Origin: an uncultured Aliivibrio sp.
Lineage (GTDB): Bacteria; Pseudomonadota; Gammaproteobacteria; Enterobacterales; Vibrionaceae
DNA length: 64,000 nucleotides
Assembly (NCBI RefSeq): GCF_946479765.1
Contig: NZ_CAMLHO010000009.1
Location: 22,368 to 86,367, forward strand
Direction: 5' to 3'
Shown here: positions 9,404-19,503 of the stretch, one piece after another
Position numbering within the stretch: position 1 is the stretch's first letter
How the letters are laid out: each line of letters begins with the position of its first letter
Notes under the pieces: generated by a model
The model's input: only the letters and a program-made list of their open reading frames with translations
The model's database searches: none
Told to the model about the DNA's origin: nothing
Position numbers and translations under genes: made by a program

Positions 9404-12382
9404 TTATAAACCAGATGTTTTTGCCATTGCAGCACTTGCTTGTGAAGTTGCTGTTTGGCTGCCTGCTTGTCTTGCATCGAAGCGTTCACTTCTAAATGCA
9501 GCAGCAGTAACAGTAATCTCTTTGATTTCTGTTGGGCCGGTTGCTTTAGTCATTCCTGAAGAAGCTTGACCTTTATATTGTGCTTTTGCAGTAGCAACAA
9601 TATTAGCTTTAGGCTGAGCTTCTACTGTTACTTCAACAATAGGCGCAGGCTCTACAGCTGGTGTAACTTCAATAGGAGCCGCTTTCTCTTCGACAATAAC
9701 TGGTTCGATAGCAATAGGTGCTTCTACTTTAGCTGGTTCTTCAGTAATAGTAACCGGAGCTTCTACGACTGGAGTTGCAACATAAGGAAGTAACACTTTA
9801 CCCATCGCCATTTCAGGGAAGGCAACGCCACCAACGACAATAGCTTTTACTAAGTTAGCTTGGTTAGCTTCATCTTGTGCATTTTGAGTTTCGTTATCAA
9901 CAAATTTTTCTTGTTGTTGTTTAGCCAATTTTAGCTTTAAGATTCGAGCGTAATCAGGATAAACTTTACCCATTGCCATTTCAGGCGATGCAACACCAGC
10001 AAATAAACGCGCAGGATTTACAGGACGGCGATCACGACGACGACGACGTTGACCACTAGCGCGTAAATGACGAGGTGAACGACGGTTACGACGTTGACCT
10101 TCTTTACGCTCTGTATTTGCTTCAGAAGTGGCAGCAGGTTGAGCTTGAGTTTCTACGATAGCAGCAACTTCAACAGCAACTTCTATTTCCGCTTCAACAG
10201 CTTTACCTGTGCGAACTTTTTTCTGCAATTGACGAGGTTGACGGCGTTGTTTAATTTGAACCGTTTTTTCGCGTTTCTCAACTGGTTTTTCAGAAGTTTG
10301 TTCTGGTGCTGGAGTCTGTAGAGCTTCAGCTGCCAATTGGATACCTTGTTCAGCAATTTCTTTGCGAACTTTAGGTTGTTTAGTTGGCTTATTATCAACA
10401 GCTTTTACTGGTTTAGTTATCGCAATTGATACATCTTCAGTTTTATTATCACGGCGATTATCATTACGATTTTCGTTATTGTTGCGGCTATCAGTGCCGT
10501 TACGACGATTATCATTACGATTTCTATTGTTACGACCATTCTCATTACGACGGCGATCATTATTACGATTTTGATTACGACGTTGAGGCTGAGCTGGTTT
10601 CTCTTCTTCTACTTTTTTCTCAGGTTCAGCAGGCGTTGATTCTGATGCAGAGAAGAAGTTTGCAATCGCAGAGAAGAAACGGCTAATTAAACCTGGTTTT
10701 TCATCTGTTGTTAGTGAAGCTTCAGTTCCAGTTGTTTTCGCTTCTGGAGCCTTAACTACTGGCGCGGCTTGTGTCGGAGCACTAAAACCATGAAGAACAG
10801 GTTCTTCGCGTTTCTTTGGTGCTGAATACATTGAAGGTGTTTCTTTTGCTTCTGCTTCACGTAATGCTTCTAAATTCTTAGGAAGAAGGTAAGACAACAT
10901 ATCTTGCTCTTCGCCCTCACGGATACGGACTACTTCAAAATGTGGAGTTTCCATATCAGAGTTAGGAACAATAATTACGCGTACATTGTGGTATTTTTCA
11001 ATGTGTTGAACTGAGCGACGCTTTTCATTCAGTAAGTAAGAGGCAATTGAAACAGGAACAACAGCAAGTACTTGTGTTGTATTGTCTTTTAGAGACTCTT
11101 CTTCAATGAGACGTAAAACAGAAAGTGCTAGAGATTCATTATCACGAACAACACCCGTACCTGTACAACGAGGACAAATGTGATGACTTGCTTCAGCTAA
11201 AGATGGGCTTAAGCGTTGGCGAGACATTTCTAATAAACCAAAGCGAGAAATGCGACCAATTTGAACACGAGCGCGGTCCATACGAACCGCTTCACGCATA
11301 CGATTTTCTACTTCACGTTGGTGACGAACTGGCGTCATATCAATGAAGTCGATAACCACTAGACCGCCTAAATCACGAAGACGTAATTGACGAGCGATTT
11401 CATCAGCAGCTTCAAGGTTGGTGTTTAGTGCGGTTTCTTCGATATCGCTGCCTTTTGTAGCACGAGCAGAGTTGATATCAATAGAAGTCAGTGCTTCTGT
11501 AGGGTCAATAACAATTGAACCGCCAGAAGGTAAGCGTACTTCTCGTTCAAAAGCCGATTCAATCTGACTTTCAATTTGGTAGTGACTAAATAGTGGTATT
11601 TCACCCTCATACAATTTAACGCGAGATAAGAAATCAGGACGAATAAGTTGGATGTGCTGACGAGCACGATCAAAAATTGTTGGGCTATCAATCAAGATTT
11701 CGCCAATATCACGACGTAAGTAATCACGAATTGCGCGAACAATTACATTACTTTCTTGGTGAATAAGGAAAGGTGCTTGGTTTGATTCAGAGGCGTGTTT
11801 AACCGCTTCCCAATGGTTTAGGAGTACGTTTAAATCCCACTCTAGTTCTTCAGCAGATTTACCAACACCAGCAGTACGAACAATTAAACCCATACCTTGA
11901 GGTAGTTCTAATGTGCTTAGTGCTGCTTTTAGTTGGGTGCGTTCTTCACCTTCGATTCGACGAGAAATACCGCCTGCACGAGGGTTATTTGGCATAAGAA
12001 CAAGGTAGCTACCGGCAAGAGATATGAAGGTTGTTAAAGCTGCGCCTTTGTTGCCACGCTCTTCTTTTTCAACTTGAACAATAACTTCTTGGCCTTCTTT
12101 CAAAACGTCCTTAATGTTTGGACGACCTTGATAAGTGTAGCCTTGAGGGAAATATTCTTTTGCGATTTCCTTAAGGGGAAGGAAACCGTGGCGATCAGCA
12201 CCGTAATCAACGAACGCAGCTTCTAAGCTTGGTTCGATACGTGTGATTTTACCTTTATAAATATTAGCTTTTTTAGATTCGTGACCTGGGCTTTCGATAT
12301 CTAGATCAAAAAGGCGTTGGCCATCAACTAATGCGACGCGCAACTCTTCCTTTTGGGTTGCGTTAATCAACATTCTTTTCAT
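9404..12382 (-). CDS. rne: Ribonuclease E
   Basis: Endonuclease that leads mRNA decay and rRNA/tRNA maturation and scaffolds the RNA degradosome at the inner membrane. The N-terminal catalytic half starts [10 protein letters not shown] like E. coli. It has the S1 domain (about 37-119), the DNase-I-like segment with VVIDFIDM, and the zinc-link CPRCTGTG near residue 404. In the C-terminal half, about 560-580 reads [16 protein letters not shown], matching the membrane-binding amphipathic Segment A. An Arg/Asn-rich RNA-binding tract follows (about 600-650), then a second basic cluster [11 protein letters not shown]. The motif PEMAMGKV occurs twice near the end. Length is 992 residues. Divergent from rluC with a long leader. 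Confidence 0.97.
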   Translation of the reverse strand: MKRMLINATQKEELRVALVDGQRLFDLDIESPGHESKKANIYKGKITRIEPSLEAAFVDYGADRHGFLPLKEIAKEYFPQGYTYQGRPNIKDVLKEGQEVIVQVEKEERGNKGAALTTFISLAGSYLVLMPNNPRAGGISRRIEGEERTQLKAALSTLELPQGMGLIVRTAGVGKSAEELEWDLNVLLNHWEAVKHASESNQAPFLIHQESNVIVRAIRDYLRRDIGEILIDSPTIFDRARQHIQLIRPDFLSRVKLYEGEIPLFSHYQIESQIESAFEREVRLPSGGSIVIDPTEALTSIDINSARATKGSDIEETALNTNLEAADEIARQLRLRDLGGLVVIDFIDMTPVRHQREVENRMREAVRMDRARVQIGRISRFGLLEMSRQRLSPSLAEASHHICPRCTGTGVVRDNESLALSVLRLIEEESLKDNTTQVLAVVPVSIASYLLNEKRRSVQHIEKYHNVRVIIVPNSDMETPHFEVVRIREGEEQDMLSYLLPKNLEALREAEAKETPSMYSAPKKREEPVLHGFSAPTQAAPVVKAPEAKTTGTEASLTTDEKPGLISRFFSAIANFFSASESTPAEPEKKVEEEKPAQPQRRNQNRNNDRRRNENGRNNRNRNDNRRNGTDSRNNNENRNDNRRDNKTEDVSIAITKPVKAVDNKPTKQPKVRKEIAEQGIQLAAEALQTPAPEQTSEKPVEKREKTVQIKQRRQPRQLQKKVRTGKAVEAEIEVAVEVAAIVETQAQPAATSEANTERKEGQRRNRRSPRHLRASGQRRRRRDRRPVNPARLFAGVASPEMAMGKVYPDYARILKLKLAKQQQEKFVDNETQNAQDEANQANLVKAIVVGGVAFPEMAMGKVLLPYVATPVVEAPVTITEEPAKVEAPIAIEPVIVEEKAAPIEVTPAVEPAPIVEVTVEAQPKANIVATAKAQYKGQASSGMTKATGPTEIKEITVTAAAFRSERFDARQAGSQTATSQASAAMAKTSGL

Positions 12383-12730
12383 TAGGAATACTCATTACAA
12401 ATTGTCGAGCTTGTTTGTCCACATCCATTTCAAATGGTGCCAGATCCCAAGGCTGATTACATGTGCAGCCTCACGGCTGGAACTCAGGGATGCTCTAGGG
12501 CACAATCCACATCAACACTATCGATAAATAGTGCTGATCCGCAATTATTCGCGGTCGTTAAAACATAAAAAATGGTTTAGGCATAACAAGCAAAAAAACT
12601 CAAAGCAGTGTAGATGTCTTACGCCAATTGCTGCATCACCGCATTCGAGCAGTATATTTTTAGTTCGTGTTGGTGCTTTTATGCTCACCAAGGTGAAGAA
12701 ATAGCCATCTGGGCTGATTTCAGAAGCCCA
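12383..12730 (-). promoter_or_regulatory. Structured 5' leader of rne (probable autoregulatory region)
   Basis: This gene-free stretch before rne holds several hairpins: CCATTT/AAATGG at 12425-12437, CAGCC/GGCTG at 12466-12479, CACTAT/ATAGTG at 12516-12533, CCGC/GCGG at 12539-12554, and TGGGCT/AGCCCA at 12710-12730. In E. coli the long rne leader is bound by RNase E and makes the gene self-limiting. By analogy I infer the same here; no sequence identity with the E. coli element is claimed. Promoters for rne and rluC must lie in its right part and in 12730-12824, but I could not pick them confidently. Confidence 0.55.
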
Positions 12731-12824
12731 CTATAACAGTCAGATCAAGCCTCAGCAATCTTCATTATTTGAAACTGAGTTAAAAAAGGTTCATCAATTA
12801 GAATTAAGGCAGTAGAATAAGAGA

Positions 12825-13772
12825 ATGAATGAAGATAAACCTAAAGTGCAATTCGTCGAGATTGATGACGATTTTGCAGGGCAGCGAATTGATAACTTTC
12901 TTCTTGCCCGCTTAAAAAACGTACCAAAAAGCATGATTTACCGAATTGTCCGTAAGGGCGAAGTTCGTGTAAATAAAAAACGTATTAAACCTGAGTACAA
13001 AATTCAAGAGGGTGATATTGTTCGGATCCCTCCAGTGAAGCTACCTGAGTCAACGGCACCAGAGTTACCTAGTGTTAAGCTAGTTAAAGTCTCAGAGCTT
13101 GAAACTTGCATTATTTATGAAGATGACCACCTTCTGATCTTGAATAAGCCATCAGGTACGGCTGTTCATGGTGGTAGTGGTCTAAAGTTTGGTGCAATTG
13201 AAGCATTACGAGCTTTGCGTCCTGATGCCCGTTTTTTAGAGCTAGTGCACAGAATTGATAGAGATACCTCTGGTATTTTGCTAATTGCAAAAAAACGTTC
13301 GGCTTTACGTCGATTACAAGAACAGTTCCGAAATAAAACGGTACAAAAATATTATTTTGCTTTGGTTATGGGGCAATGGAAAAGCACTTGTAAAGTTGTT
13401 AATGTACCTTTGCTTAAAAATGAAGTGAACAGTATTGTTCGTGTCAATCCAAACGGTAAGCCTTCTGAAACTCGTTTTAAAATTTTAGAAAAGTTTGAGC
13501 AAGCAACGTTAATTCAAGCAAGTCCTATTACTGGGCGTACTCATCAAATTCGAGTGCATGCTCAACATGCGGGTCACCCAATTGGTTGGGATGATCGCTA
13601 TGGCGATAGACGATTTGATGCCTATACGGGTCAATTTGGTCTTGATCGACTTTTCTTACATGCGGCGAATATTAAATTTACTCATCCAAGTACTGAAGAG
13701 TTAATGGATATCAACGCACCGATGGAAAAACGATTAGAAAGAGTATTAACCAGTTTACGCACGACAAAGTAA
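12825..13772 (+). CDS. rluC: 23S rRNA pseudouridine synthase RluC
   Basis: Makes pseudouridine at three sites of 23S rRNA (955, 2504, 2580 in E. coli numbering). The N-terminal S4 RNA-binding domain (about 18-80, with KGEVRVNKKRIKP) is followed by the catalytic HRIDRDTSG, the nucleophilic Asp being about residue 145. GRTHQIRVH and the C-terminal LFLHA segment complete the family pattern. The length of 315 residues is normal. Placement divergent from rne is the standard enterobacterial and vibrio arrangement. Confidence 0.95.
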   Translation: MNEDKPKVQFVEIDDDFAGQRIDNFLLARLKNVPKSMIYRIVRKGEVRVNKKRIKPEYKIQEGDIVRIPPVKLPESTAPELPSVKLVKVSELETCIIYEDDHLLILNKPSGTAVHGGSGLKFGAIEALRALRPDARFLELVHRIDRDTSGILLIAKKRSALRRLQEQFRNKTVQKYYFALVMGQWKSTCKVVNVPLLKNEVNSIVRVNPNGKPSETRFKILEKFEQATLIQASPITGRTHQIRVHAQHAGHPIGWDDRYGDRRFDAYTGQFGLDRLFLHAANIKFTHPSTEELMDINAPMEKRLERVLTSLRTTK

Positions 13773-13795
13773 TTTTTTAATATGTCACTTTATTT

Positions 13796-13836
13796 TGCGA
13801 TAAGTGTTGTTACAAACACTTATCGCTTTTTTATGT
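13796..13836. terminator. Bidirectional terminator between rluC and yceF
   Basis: Long stem GCGATAAGTGTT / AACACTTATCGC with a short loop, T-run on the right and T-rich/A-poor sequence on the left. The ends are approximate. Confidence 0.8.
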
Positions 13837-13849
13837 GTGCTATTTTTCA

Positions 13850-14431
13850 CTATAACACGGTAAAATTTTGACGTTCTAGCATATCAATGAGTGATATAAG
13901 AGGGAGGCCAATAAGTGTATTTGGATCCTTTCCTTCTAACTTGTTAAATAGAGTAATACCTAACCCTTCGCACTTAAAACTACCGGCACAATACAGAGGC
14001 ATTTCTTTATCTATGTAATTTTCGATTTGTTGTGTGGTTAACTGACGAAAGTGAACATGAAATTCTTCACAGAGCGTTTCTGTAATCATCGTAGTGGTAT
14101 TTAATAATGATAAACCAGTATAGAACGTAATAACTTGTCCACTGGCTTCTTGAAGTTGCTTAATTGCTCTTTCTCGAGTGAGTGGTTTGCCTATTATTTT
14201 ATTGTTAATAACACAAACCTGATCGGATCCTATGATCAAGTAATTAGGATCATTTATATTACAAGAGCGTGCTTTTTGTTCTGCTAATCTTGTTACTAAT
14301 GAGTTAGGTGATTCATTTTCCTGTGGACTTTCATCACAGTTGGGTGAAATTGCATCAAAAGGGACTTGGATCTTCTCTAAGATCGACTGGCGGAACGGCG
14401 ATGTTGAAGCTAGAATGAGTTTTGGTTGCAT
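13850..14431 (-). CDS. yceF: Maf-family nucleotide pyrophosphatase (YceF-type, 7-methyl-GTP)
   Basis: Maf-like house-cleaning enzyme that hydrolyses modified nucleoside triphosphates; the YceF subgroup prefers 7-methyl-GTP. Visible are the N-terminal LILASTSPFRQ loop, IGSDQVCV with its catalytic Asp, and GKPLTRERA. The C-terminal GLPLISLIDML segment fits the family. The length of 193 residues is normal. It is divergent from yceD, as in E. coli (yceF / yceD-rpmF). Subgroup assignment rests mainly on this neighbourhood. Confidence 0.92.
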   Translation of the reverse strand: MQPKLILASTSPFRQSILEKIQVPFDAISPNCDESPQENESPNSLVTRLAEQKARSCNINDPNYLIIGSDQVCVINNKIIGKPLTRERAIKQLQEASGQVITFYTGLSLLNTTTMITETLCEEFHVHFRQLTTQQIENYIDKEMPLYCAGSFKCEGLGITLFNKLEGKDPNTLIGLPLISLIDMLERQNFTVL

Positions 14432-14564
14432 AATGGGTTCTTCTTCTTAAACTTTTCGTTTATTATTAAGAACTCTGCTGAAATAGCAACTGGGAAGAAA
14501 AAAAGCATAATTTTTGCCATTTTTCTTTGACTCTAAGCCTTTAGAAAGATAAGATGCGCGCCCT

Positions 14565-15086
14565 ATGCAAAAGGTAAAATTACCACGAACAGTTGATGCA
14601 ATCCAAAACGCTCAACGAAGATTAGACTACGATGGAATCATCCAATCTGATATTTTAAAGCGTTTGGCTGAATCTACTGAAGATGTGAAAAGTGATGCTG
14701 AAGTCACGATGTCATTTAAAGTTGACGAACAACGACTAGCCGTTATCTCTGGTAAAGCTAGCGTCAATGTGTTGTTGGAATGTCAACGCTGTAATAAAAA
14801 TTTTGAACACCACCTAAATGTATCATTTAAGTGTACGCCTTTTTTAAGCGAAGAGAAGGCAGCTCTTGTTCCTGAGGAATATGAGTTTGTAGATTTAAAT
14901 GAAGTAGGTGAAGTTGATCTCGTTGAGTTGGTAACCGATGAGTTTATTTTAGCGTTGCCGCAAGTCGCTATGCATGACATTAAAGATTGTCAGGTCAAAT
15001 CTAACAATTTGGTATTTGGCGAAATTCCTGAAGAGGAAGAGAAACCGAATCCGTTTGATGTTTTAAAATCTTTAAAACAACAGTAA
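14565..15086 (+). CDS. yceD: 23S rRNA accumulation protein YceD (DUF177)
   Basis: Conserved protein needed for normal 23S rRNA levels in bacteria and plastids. The pair CQRCNKNF (two Cys three apart, about residues 66-69) and a long acidic C-terminal part ending in FDVLKSLK are typical of DUF177. It lies 16 bases upstream of rpmF, the near-universal arrangement, and is probably cotranscribed with it and the fatty-acid genes. Its molecular action is not settled. Confidence 0.93.
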   Translation: MQKVKLPRTVDAIQNAQRRLDYDGIIQSDILKRLAESTEDVKSDAEVTMSFKVDEQRLAVISGKASVNVLLECQRCNKNFEHHLNVSFKCTPFLSEEKAALVPEEYEFVDLNEVGEVDLVELVTDEFILALPQVAMHDIKDCQVKSNNLVFGEIPEEEEKPNPFDVLKSLKQQ

Positions 15087-15102
15087 TTGAGGAGTAGGGT
15101 CC

Positions 15103-15273
15103 ATGGCCGTACAAAAGAGCAAGAAATCACGTTCAATGCGTGGCATGCGTCGTTCACATGATGCACTAACAACAATGGCATTGTCTGTAGACCCAACTAG
15201 TGGCGAAACTCACCTTCGTCATAATGTTACAGCTGACGGTTACTACCGTGGCCGCAAGGTAATCAACAAGTAA
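15103..15273 (+). CDS. rpmF: 50S ribosomal protein L32
   Basis: Small basic protein of the large ribosomal subunit. The 56-residue product begins [20 protein letters not shown], continues through [20 protein letters not shown] and ends [11 protein letters not shown], a clear L32. The start has GAGGAG about 12 bases upstream with GGG closer. It sits between yceD and plsX in the canonical order, linking ribosome and lipid synthesis. This family form carries no zinc-binding cysteines. Confidence 0.97.
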   Translation: MAVQKSKKSRSMRGMRRSHDALTTMALSVDPTSGETHLRHNVTADGYYRGRKVINK

Positions 15274-15283
15274 GGTTGAAGCT

Positions 15284-16309
15284 TTGCAGCAGCTAACCAT
15301 TGCAATTGATGCGATGGGTGGGGACTTCGGTCCCCAAGTTACAGTGCCTGCCATCGTGCAGGCATTGTCGCAATTCCCAGAGCTAAAAATTATTGTTGTT
15401 GGAGATCGTCATGCGATTTCTACACAGCTAACACATCTAAATTATACCCCCAATCAACGATTTTCTATTGCACATAGCGACAGCGTTATAGGCAATAACA
15501 CACTACCTTCAAAAGCACTCCGACATAGTCGTGGTAGCTCAATGAGAATGGCCATTGATTTAGTCGCTAGTAAAGACGCTGATGCGTGTATTAGCGCTGG
15601 AAATACTGGTGCATTAATGGGTCTATCTCGTTTTACCTTGAAACTTCTTCCAGGTGTTGAACGCCCTGCATTAATTAGTCCTTTACCAACAAAAAACAAT
15701 CAACGCACTTGGATGCTTGATCTTGGCGCTAACGTATCGTGTGATGCTGAGACATTATTTCAATTTGCTGTAATGGGCTCTGAATTAGCAGAGCAATCAT
15801 TAGGGCGAAAGGCTAAAGTGGCATTATTGAATATTGGTGAAGAAGATATTAAAGGTAACGATCAGATAAAAAGATGTGCAGAAATGCTACACCAGTGTAA
15901 GGATATTGAATTTATCGGTTATATTGAAGGTGATAAACTTTATCAAGGCAATGTTGATGTAGTAGTGTGTGATGGGTTTGTTGGTAATGTTTGCTTAAAA
16001 ACCAGTGAAGGTGTTGCGCATTTATTTTTAGATCAACTAAAATCACACCTGATCACATCCAAATTTAAACAAATTTTAGCGAAATGGCTCTTTGGTGATG
16101 TCATTTCTAGCTTAAAAAAGCTGAACCCCGACCAGTATAACGGCGCAAGTCTGATAGGATTGCGTGGCATTGTTATTAAGAGTCATGGAAGTGCAGATAT
16201 ATTTGCCTTTAACAATGCCATCAAGGAAGCGGTTCATGAGGTCAAGCGACAAATACCTAATCGTATTAGTGATCGCTTGGAGGCAGTTTTACTCGAGAGG
16301 CATTATTAG
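15284..16309 (+). CDS. plsX: Phosphate acyltransferase PlsX
   Basis: Converts acyl-ACP to acyl-phosphate, the donor for PlsY in phospholipid synthesis; a peripheral membrane enzyme. The N-terminus has [11 protein letters not shown], then [30 protein letters not shown] and [14 protein letters not shown], all PlsX signatures. The start is TTG at 15284, with AAGG about 10 bases upstream and only 10 bases after rpmF. The length of 341 residues is normal. First dedicated lipid gene of the operon. Confidence 0.96.
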   Translation: MQQLTIAIDAMGGDFGPQVTVPAIVQALSQFPELKIIVVGDRHAISTQLTHLNYTPNQRFSIAHSDSVIGNNTLPSKALRHSRGSSMRMAIDLVASKDADACISAGNTGALMGLSRFTLKLLPGVERPALISPLPTKNNQRTWMLDLGANVSCDAETLFQFAVMGSELAEQSLGRKAKVALLNIGEEDIKGNDQIKRCAEMLHQCKDIEFIGYIEGDKLYQGNVDVVVCDGFVGNVCLKTSEGVAHLFLDQLKSHLITSKFKQILAKWLFGDVISSLKKLNPDQYNGASLIGLRGIVIKSHGSADIFAFNNAIKEAVHEVKRQIPNRISDRLEAVLLERHY

Positions 16310-16314
16310 TCTTC

Positions 16315-17268
16315 ATGTATAGCAAAATTTTAGGTACTGGTAGCTATTTACCAGCACAAATTCGCTCAAACGCGGATTTAGAAAAAATGGTCGATACTAG
16401 TGATGAGTGGATCTTAGCTCGAACAGGTATTAGTGAACGCCGCATTGCTGGTGAAAATGAATCAGTGGCCACAATGGGTCACCTTGCTTCTGTGAATGCA
16501 ATCGAAATGGCTGGAATAGATAAGAATGATATCGATCTTATTATTCTAGCGACAAGTACACCAACGTACTCATTTCCATCTGCTGCATGTGAAGTTCAAG
16601 GATTATTAGGTATTCAAGGTTGTCCTGCGTTTGATTTATCAGCAGCTTGTTCAGGTTTTGTTTATGCATTGAGTGTTGCCGATCAGCACATCAAAACAGG
16701 CATGGCAAAAAATGTATTGGTTATTGGTTCTGATGCCGTTTCTCATACCTGTGATCCTACCGATCGTTCAACAGTTATTTTATTTGGTGATGGTGCAGGC
16801 GCGGTTGTTATTGGTCAAAGTGAAGAGCCTGGAATTATCTCTACTCATTTGCATGCTGATGGCAAATTTGGCGAATTACTTTCTTTACCTGTTCCTTCTC
16901 GTAAAAACGAAGAAGCAGATAAATGGTTGTATATGGCGGGTAATGAAGTCTTTAAAGTTGCCGTTACTCAGCTATCTAACCTAGTTAAAGAAACGCTCCA
17001 TAAAAACCAAATGGACAAGTCAGATCTCGATTGGTTAGTCCCACATCAAGCGAATTTACGAATTATTAAAGCAACAGCAAAGAAATTGTCGATGTCGATG
17101 GATCAAGTTGTTGTTACTCTAGATCGTCACGGTAATACTTCTGCTGCGACAGTGCCTACAGCATTGGATGAAGCGGTACGTGATGGTCGAATTCAACGTG
17201 GCCAAACCTTATTGCTTGAAGCATTTGGTGGTGGTTTTACATGGGGTTCGGCACTCGTTAAGTTTTAG
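16315..17268 (+). CDS. fabH: 3-oxoacyl-ACP synthase III (KAS III)
   Basis: Starts fatty-acid synthesis by condensing acetyl-CoA with malonyl-ACP. The active-site Cys is residue 112 in LSAACSGF. The catalytic His lies in VPHQAN and the Asn in GNTSAA, giving the Cys-His-Asn triad of KAS III. The C-terminal [10 protein letters not shown] is also standard. Length is 317 residues. It starts only 5 bases after plsX, so the two are surely cotranscribed. Confidence 0.97.
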   Translation: MYSKILGTGSYLPAQIRSNADLEKMVDTSDEWILARTGISERRIAGENESVATMGHLASVNAIEMAGIDKNDIDLIILATSTPTYSFPSAACEVQGLLGIQGCPAFDLSAACSGFVYALSVADQHIKTGMAKNVLVIGSDAVSHTCDPTDRSTVILFGDGAGAVVIGQSEEPGIISTHLHADGKFGELLSLPVPSRKNEEADKWLYMAGNEVFKVAVTQLSNLVKETLHKNQMDKSDLDWLVPHQANLRIIKATAKKLSMSMDQVVVTLDRHGNTSAATVPTALDEAVRDGRIQRGQTLLLEAFGGGFTWGSALVKF

Positions 17269-17274
17269 TGAGAA

Positions 17275-17304
17275 ATAGGCCGTTTTTTTGGCCTGGTTTT
17301 TTTA
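17275..17304 (+). terminator. Terminator-like hairpin between fabH and fabD
   Basis: Five-base stem AGGCC / GGCCT around a loop of mostly T, followed by GG and a seven-base T-run, inside the fatty-acid operon. The stem is short, so it may be a partial terminator or attenuator rather than a full stop. Confidence 0.5.
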
Positions 17305-17331
17305 AGCGCTTATTTAAAGGAAATAATATTC

Positions 17332-18255
17332 ATGAGCAATTTTGCTATCGTTTTCCCAGGTCAAGGCTCTCAAGCTATTGGCATGCTTGCTGAATTAGGT
17401 GAGCAACACGACGTTGTAACGCAAACTTTTGCAGAAGCATCAGAAGCGCTAGGTTATGACTTATGGTCACTGGTTCAAAATGGTCCTGTGGAAGATTTAA
17501 ACCAAACGTTCCGTACTCAGCCTGCATTATTAGCAACCTCTGTTGCATTATGGCGTGTATGGCAAGAGCAAGGTTTAATACAACCAACCGTTTTAGCTGG
17601 GCATAGCCTTGGTGAGTACTCAGCACTTGTATGTGCCGGTGTTATTGACTTTAAAGAAGCAATTAAATTAGTTGAACTACGCGGTCAATTGATGCAAGAA
17701 GCGGTTCCTGCGGGTGTTGGTGCTATGTTTGCTATCATCGGTTTAGATAATGATTCTATTGCTAAAGCATGTGAAGTAGCAGCACAAGGTGACGTTGTTT
17801 CTCCTGTAAACTTCAATTCACCAGGCCAAGTTGTGATTGCTGGTAATAAAGATGCAGTTGAGCGTGCTGGGGCATTATGTAAAGAAGCGGGCGCTAAACG
17901 AGCACTTCCTTTACCAGTATCTGTTCCTTCTCATTGTGCATTAATGAAACCTGCGGCTGATAAGCTAGCAGTAGCATTAGAAGGCATTGAGTTTTCAGCA
18001 CCAGTATTACCTGTTATTAATAATGTTGATGTAATTGCTGAAACGGATCCTGCAAAAATTAAAGACGCACTTGTTCGTCAATTATACTGCCCAGTACGTT
18101 GGACTGAAGTGGTAGAAACAATGGCAGAACAAGGCGTAGAAACCTTATATGAAGTTGGTCCAGGTAAAGTTCTTACTGGTTTAACTAAACGAATCGTTAA
18201 ATCACTTAGCGCAGCAGCTGTTAATGACGTTGCTTCTCTTGAAGCTGCTAAGTAA
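17332..18255 (+). CDS. fabD: Malonyl-CoA:ACP transacylase
   Basis: Moves the malonyl group from CoA to acyl carrier protein, supplying the chain-extension substrate. FPGQGSQ is near the N-terminus. The nucleophile Ser92 lies in GHSLGE and the partner His in VPSHCALM, as in E. coli FabD. The C-terminal YEVGPGKVLTGL segment is conserved. Length 307 residues. AAAGGA precedes the ATG. Confidence 0.97.
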   Translation: MSNFAIVFPGQGSQAIGMLAELGEQHDVVTQTFAEASEALGYDLWSLVQNGPVEDLNQTFRTQPALLATSVALWRVWQEQGLIQPTVLAGHSLGEYSALVCAGVIDFKEAIKLVELRGQLMQEAVPAGVGAMFAIIGLDNDSIAKACEVAAQGDVVSPVNFNSPGQVVIAGNKDAVERAGALCKEAGAKRALPLPVSVPSHCALMKPAADKLAVALEGIEFSAPVLPVINNVDVIAETDPAKIKDALVRQLYCPVRWTEVVETMAEQGVETLYEVGPGKVLTGLTKRIVKSLSAAAVNDVASLEAAK

Positions 18256-18274
18256 TTAAAGGGAAAATTAAATG

Positions 18275-19009
18275 ATGAATTTAGAAGGTAAAATTGCCTT
18301 AGTTACTGGCGCTAGCCGTGGTATCGGTCGTGCTATTGCTGAGCAATTAGTGTCTCGTGGTGCTACTGTTATCGGTACTGCAACTTCTGAAAACGGTGCG
18401 GTGGCAATCAGTGAATATTTAGGTGAGAATGGTAAAGGTCTTGCATTAAATGTTACTGATGCCGAATCTATTGCAGCAGTACTTAAAACAATTAATGATG
18501 AGTTCGGTGTAATTGATATTCTAGTCAATAATGCAGGTATTACTCGTGATAACTTACTTATGCGTATGAAAGATGACGAATGGATGGATATCTTAGATAC
18601 TAACCTAACGTCTATTTTCCGTTTATCTAAAGCAGTTCTTCGTGGCATGATGAAAAAACGTAATGGCCGTATTATCAACGTAGGTTCTGTTGTTGGCACT
18701 ATGGGGAATGCGGGTCAAACGAATTACGCAGCTGCAAAAGCAGGTGTAATTGGTTTTACTAAATCAATGGCACGTGAAGTTGCTTCTCGTGGTATCACTG
18801 TAAATACTGTTGCGCCAGGTTTTATCGAAACTGATATGACAAAAGCCTTGAATGATGAGCAGCGAGCTGCAACACTATCATCTGTACCTGCTGGTCGTTT
18901 AGGTGACCCTAAAGAAATCGCTGCTGCAGTTGTATTTTTAGCGTCTCCAGAAGCAGCTTACATCACAGGCGAAACTCTGCATGTGAATGGCGGCATGTAC
19001 ATGGTTTAA
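18275..19009 (+). CDS. fabG: 3-oxoacyl-ACP reductase
   Basis: NADPH-dependent reduction of 3-oxoacyl-ACP in the elongation cycle. A short-chain dehydrogenase with the nucleotide loop TGASRGIG at residues 11-18, NNAG, and the catalytic Ser of NVGSVVG with the TNYAAAKAG Tyr-Lys pair. I take the second of two adjacent ATGs (18275), giving 244 residues like E. coli FabG; 18272 would add one Met. AAGGGA lies upstream. Confidence 0.96.
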   Translation: MNLEGKIALVTGASRGIGRAIAEQLVSRGATVIGTATSENGAVAISEYLGENGKGLALNVTDAESIAAVLKTINDEFGVIDILVNNAGITRDNLLMRMKDDEWMDILDTNLTSIFRLSKAVLRGMMKKRNGRIINVGSVVGTMGNAGQTNYAAAKAGVIGFTKSMAREVASRGITVNTVAPGFIETDMTKALNDEQRAATLSSVPAGRLGDPKEIAAAVVFLASPEAAYITGETLHVNGGMYMV

Positions 19010-19178
19010 TTTATAAAATTGATTTAAGGGTGACTTAAGTCAATTTTGGGTTAAAATTGCACTAAAAATCACGAATTTCGTGGTTTGACCAGCGATCTTA
19101 GCCTTGCAACTTTCTTATTAATGAATAAAATACAGCAAGTATCGCAAATCAGCGAAATCTGTAATTAGGAAAATTAAA
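19010..19178 (+). promoter_or_regulatory. fabG-acpP spacer, likely acpP promoter region
   Basis: This 169-base gap holds a small perfect hairpin CACGAA/TTCGTG near 19070-19083, followed by TTGACC at about 19085, a possible -35 element. acpP is usually expressed far above its neighbours from its own promoter, so a promoter here is expected. The -10 element is not clear by eye. Confidence 0.4.
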
Positions 19179-19412
19179 ATGAGCAATCTTGAAGAACGCG
19201 TAAAGAAAATCATCATTGAGCAACTAGGTGTGGATGAAGCTGAAGTTAAAAACGAAGCATCATTTGTTGATGACCTAGGTGCAGATTCACTAGATACAGT
19301 TGAACTAGTAATGGCTTTAGAAGAAGAGTTTGACACTGAGATTCCAGATGAAGAAGCTGAGAAAATCACAACTGTTCAAGCTGCTATCGACTACGTAACT
19401 GGCGCACAGTAA
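19179..19412 (+). CDS. acpP: Acyl carrier protein
   Basis: Carries growing acyl chains on a 4'-phosphopantetheine arm. The attachment Ser37 lies in [11 protein letters not shown], and the protein is strongly acidic with helix III reading IPDEEAEKI. The length of 77 residues is normal. TTAGGA lies 10 bases before the ATG. A very strong terminator follows within 15 bases, so much of the transcription may stop before fabF. Confidence 0.98.
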   Translation: MSNLEERVKKIIIEQLGVDEAEVKNEASFVDDLGADSLDTVELVMALEEEFDTEIPDEEAEKITTVQAAIDYVTGAQ

Positions 19413-19423
19413 GAAATACCCTC

Positions 19424-19455
19424 CAGGCGGTCATCTTGACCGCCTGAGTTTTTTA
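19424..19455 (+). terminator. Intrinsic terminator between acpP and fabF
   Basis: Ten-base perfect GC-rich stem CAGGCGGTCA / TGACCGCCTG with a 3-base loop and a T-run. It probably lets acpP be made in excess over fabF. Confidence 0.9.
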
Positions 19456-19503
19456 TACGCAACAATCCCTATCTAATTTCAATTAATTCCGGAGAATTAT
19501 ATC

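Noticed and set aside
10362..10686. Plus-strand open frames rich in Tyr/Asp/His or Leu/Arg opposite the rne tail
   Set aside because: Antisense reading of the Arg/Asn-rich tract of RNase E; biased composition and no ribosome-binding site.
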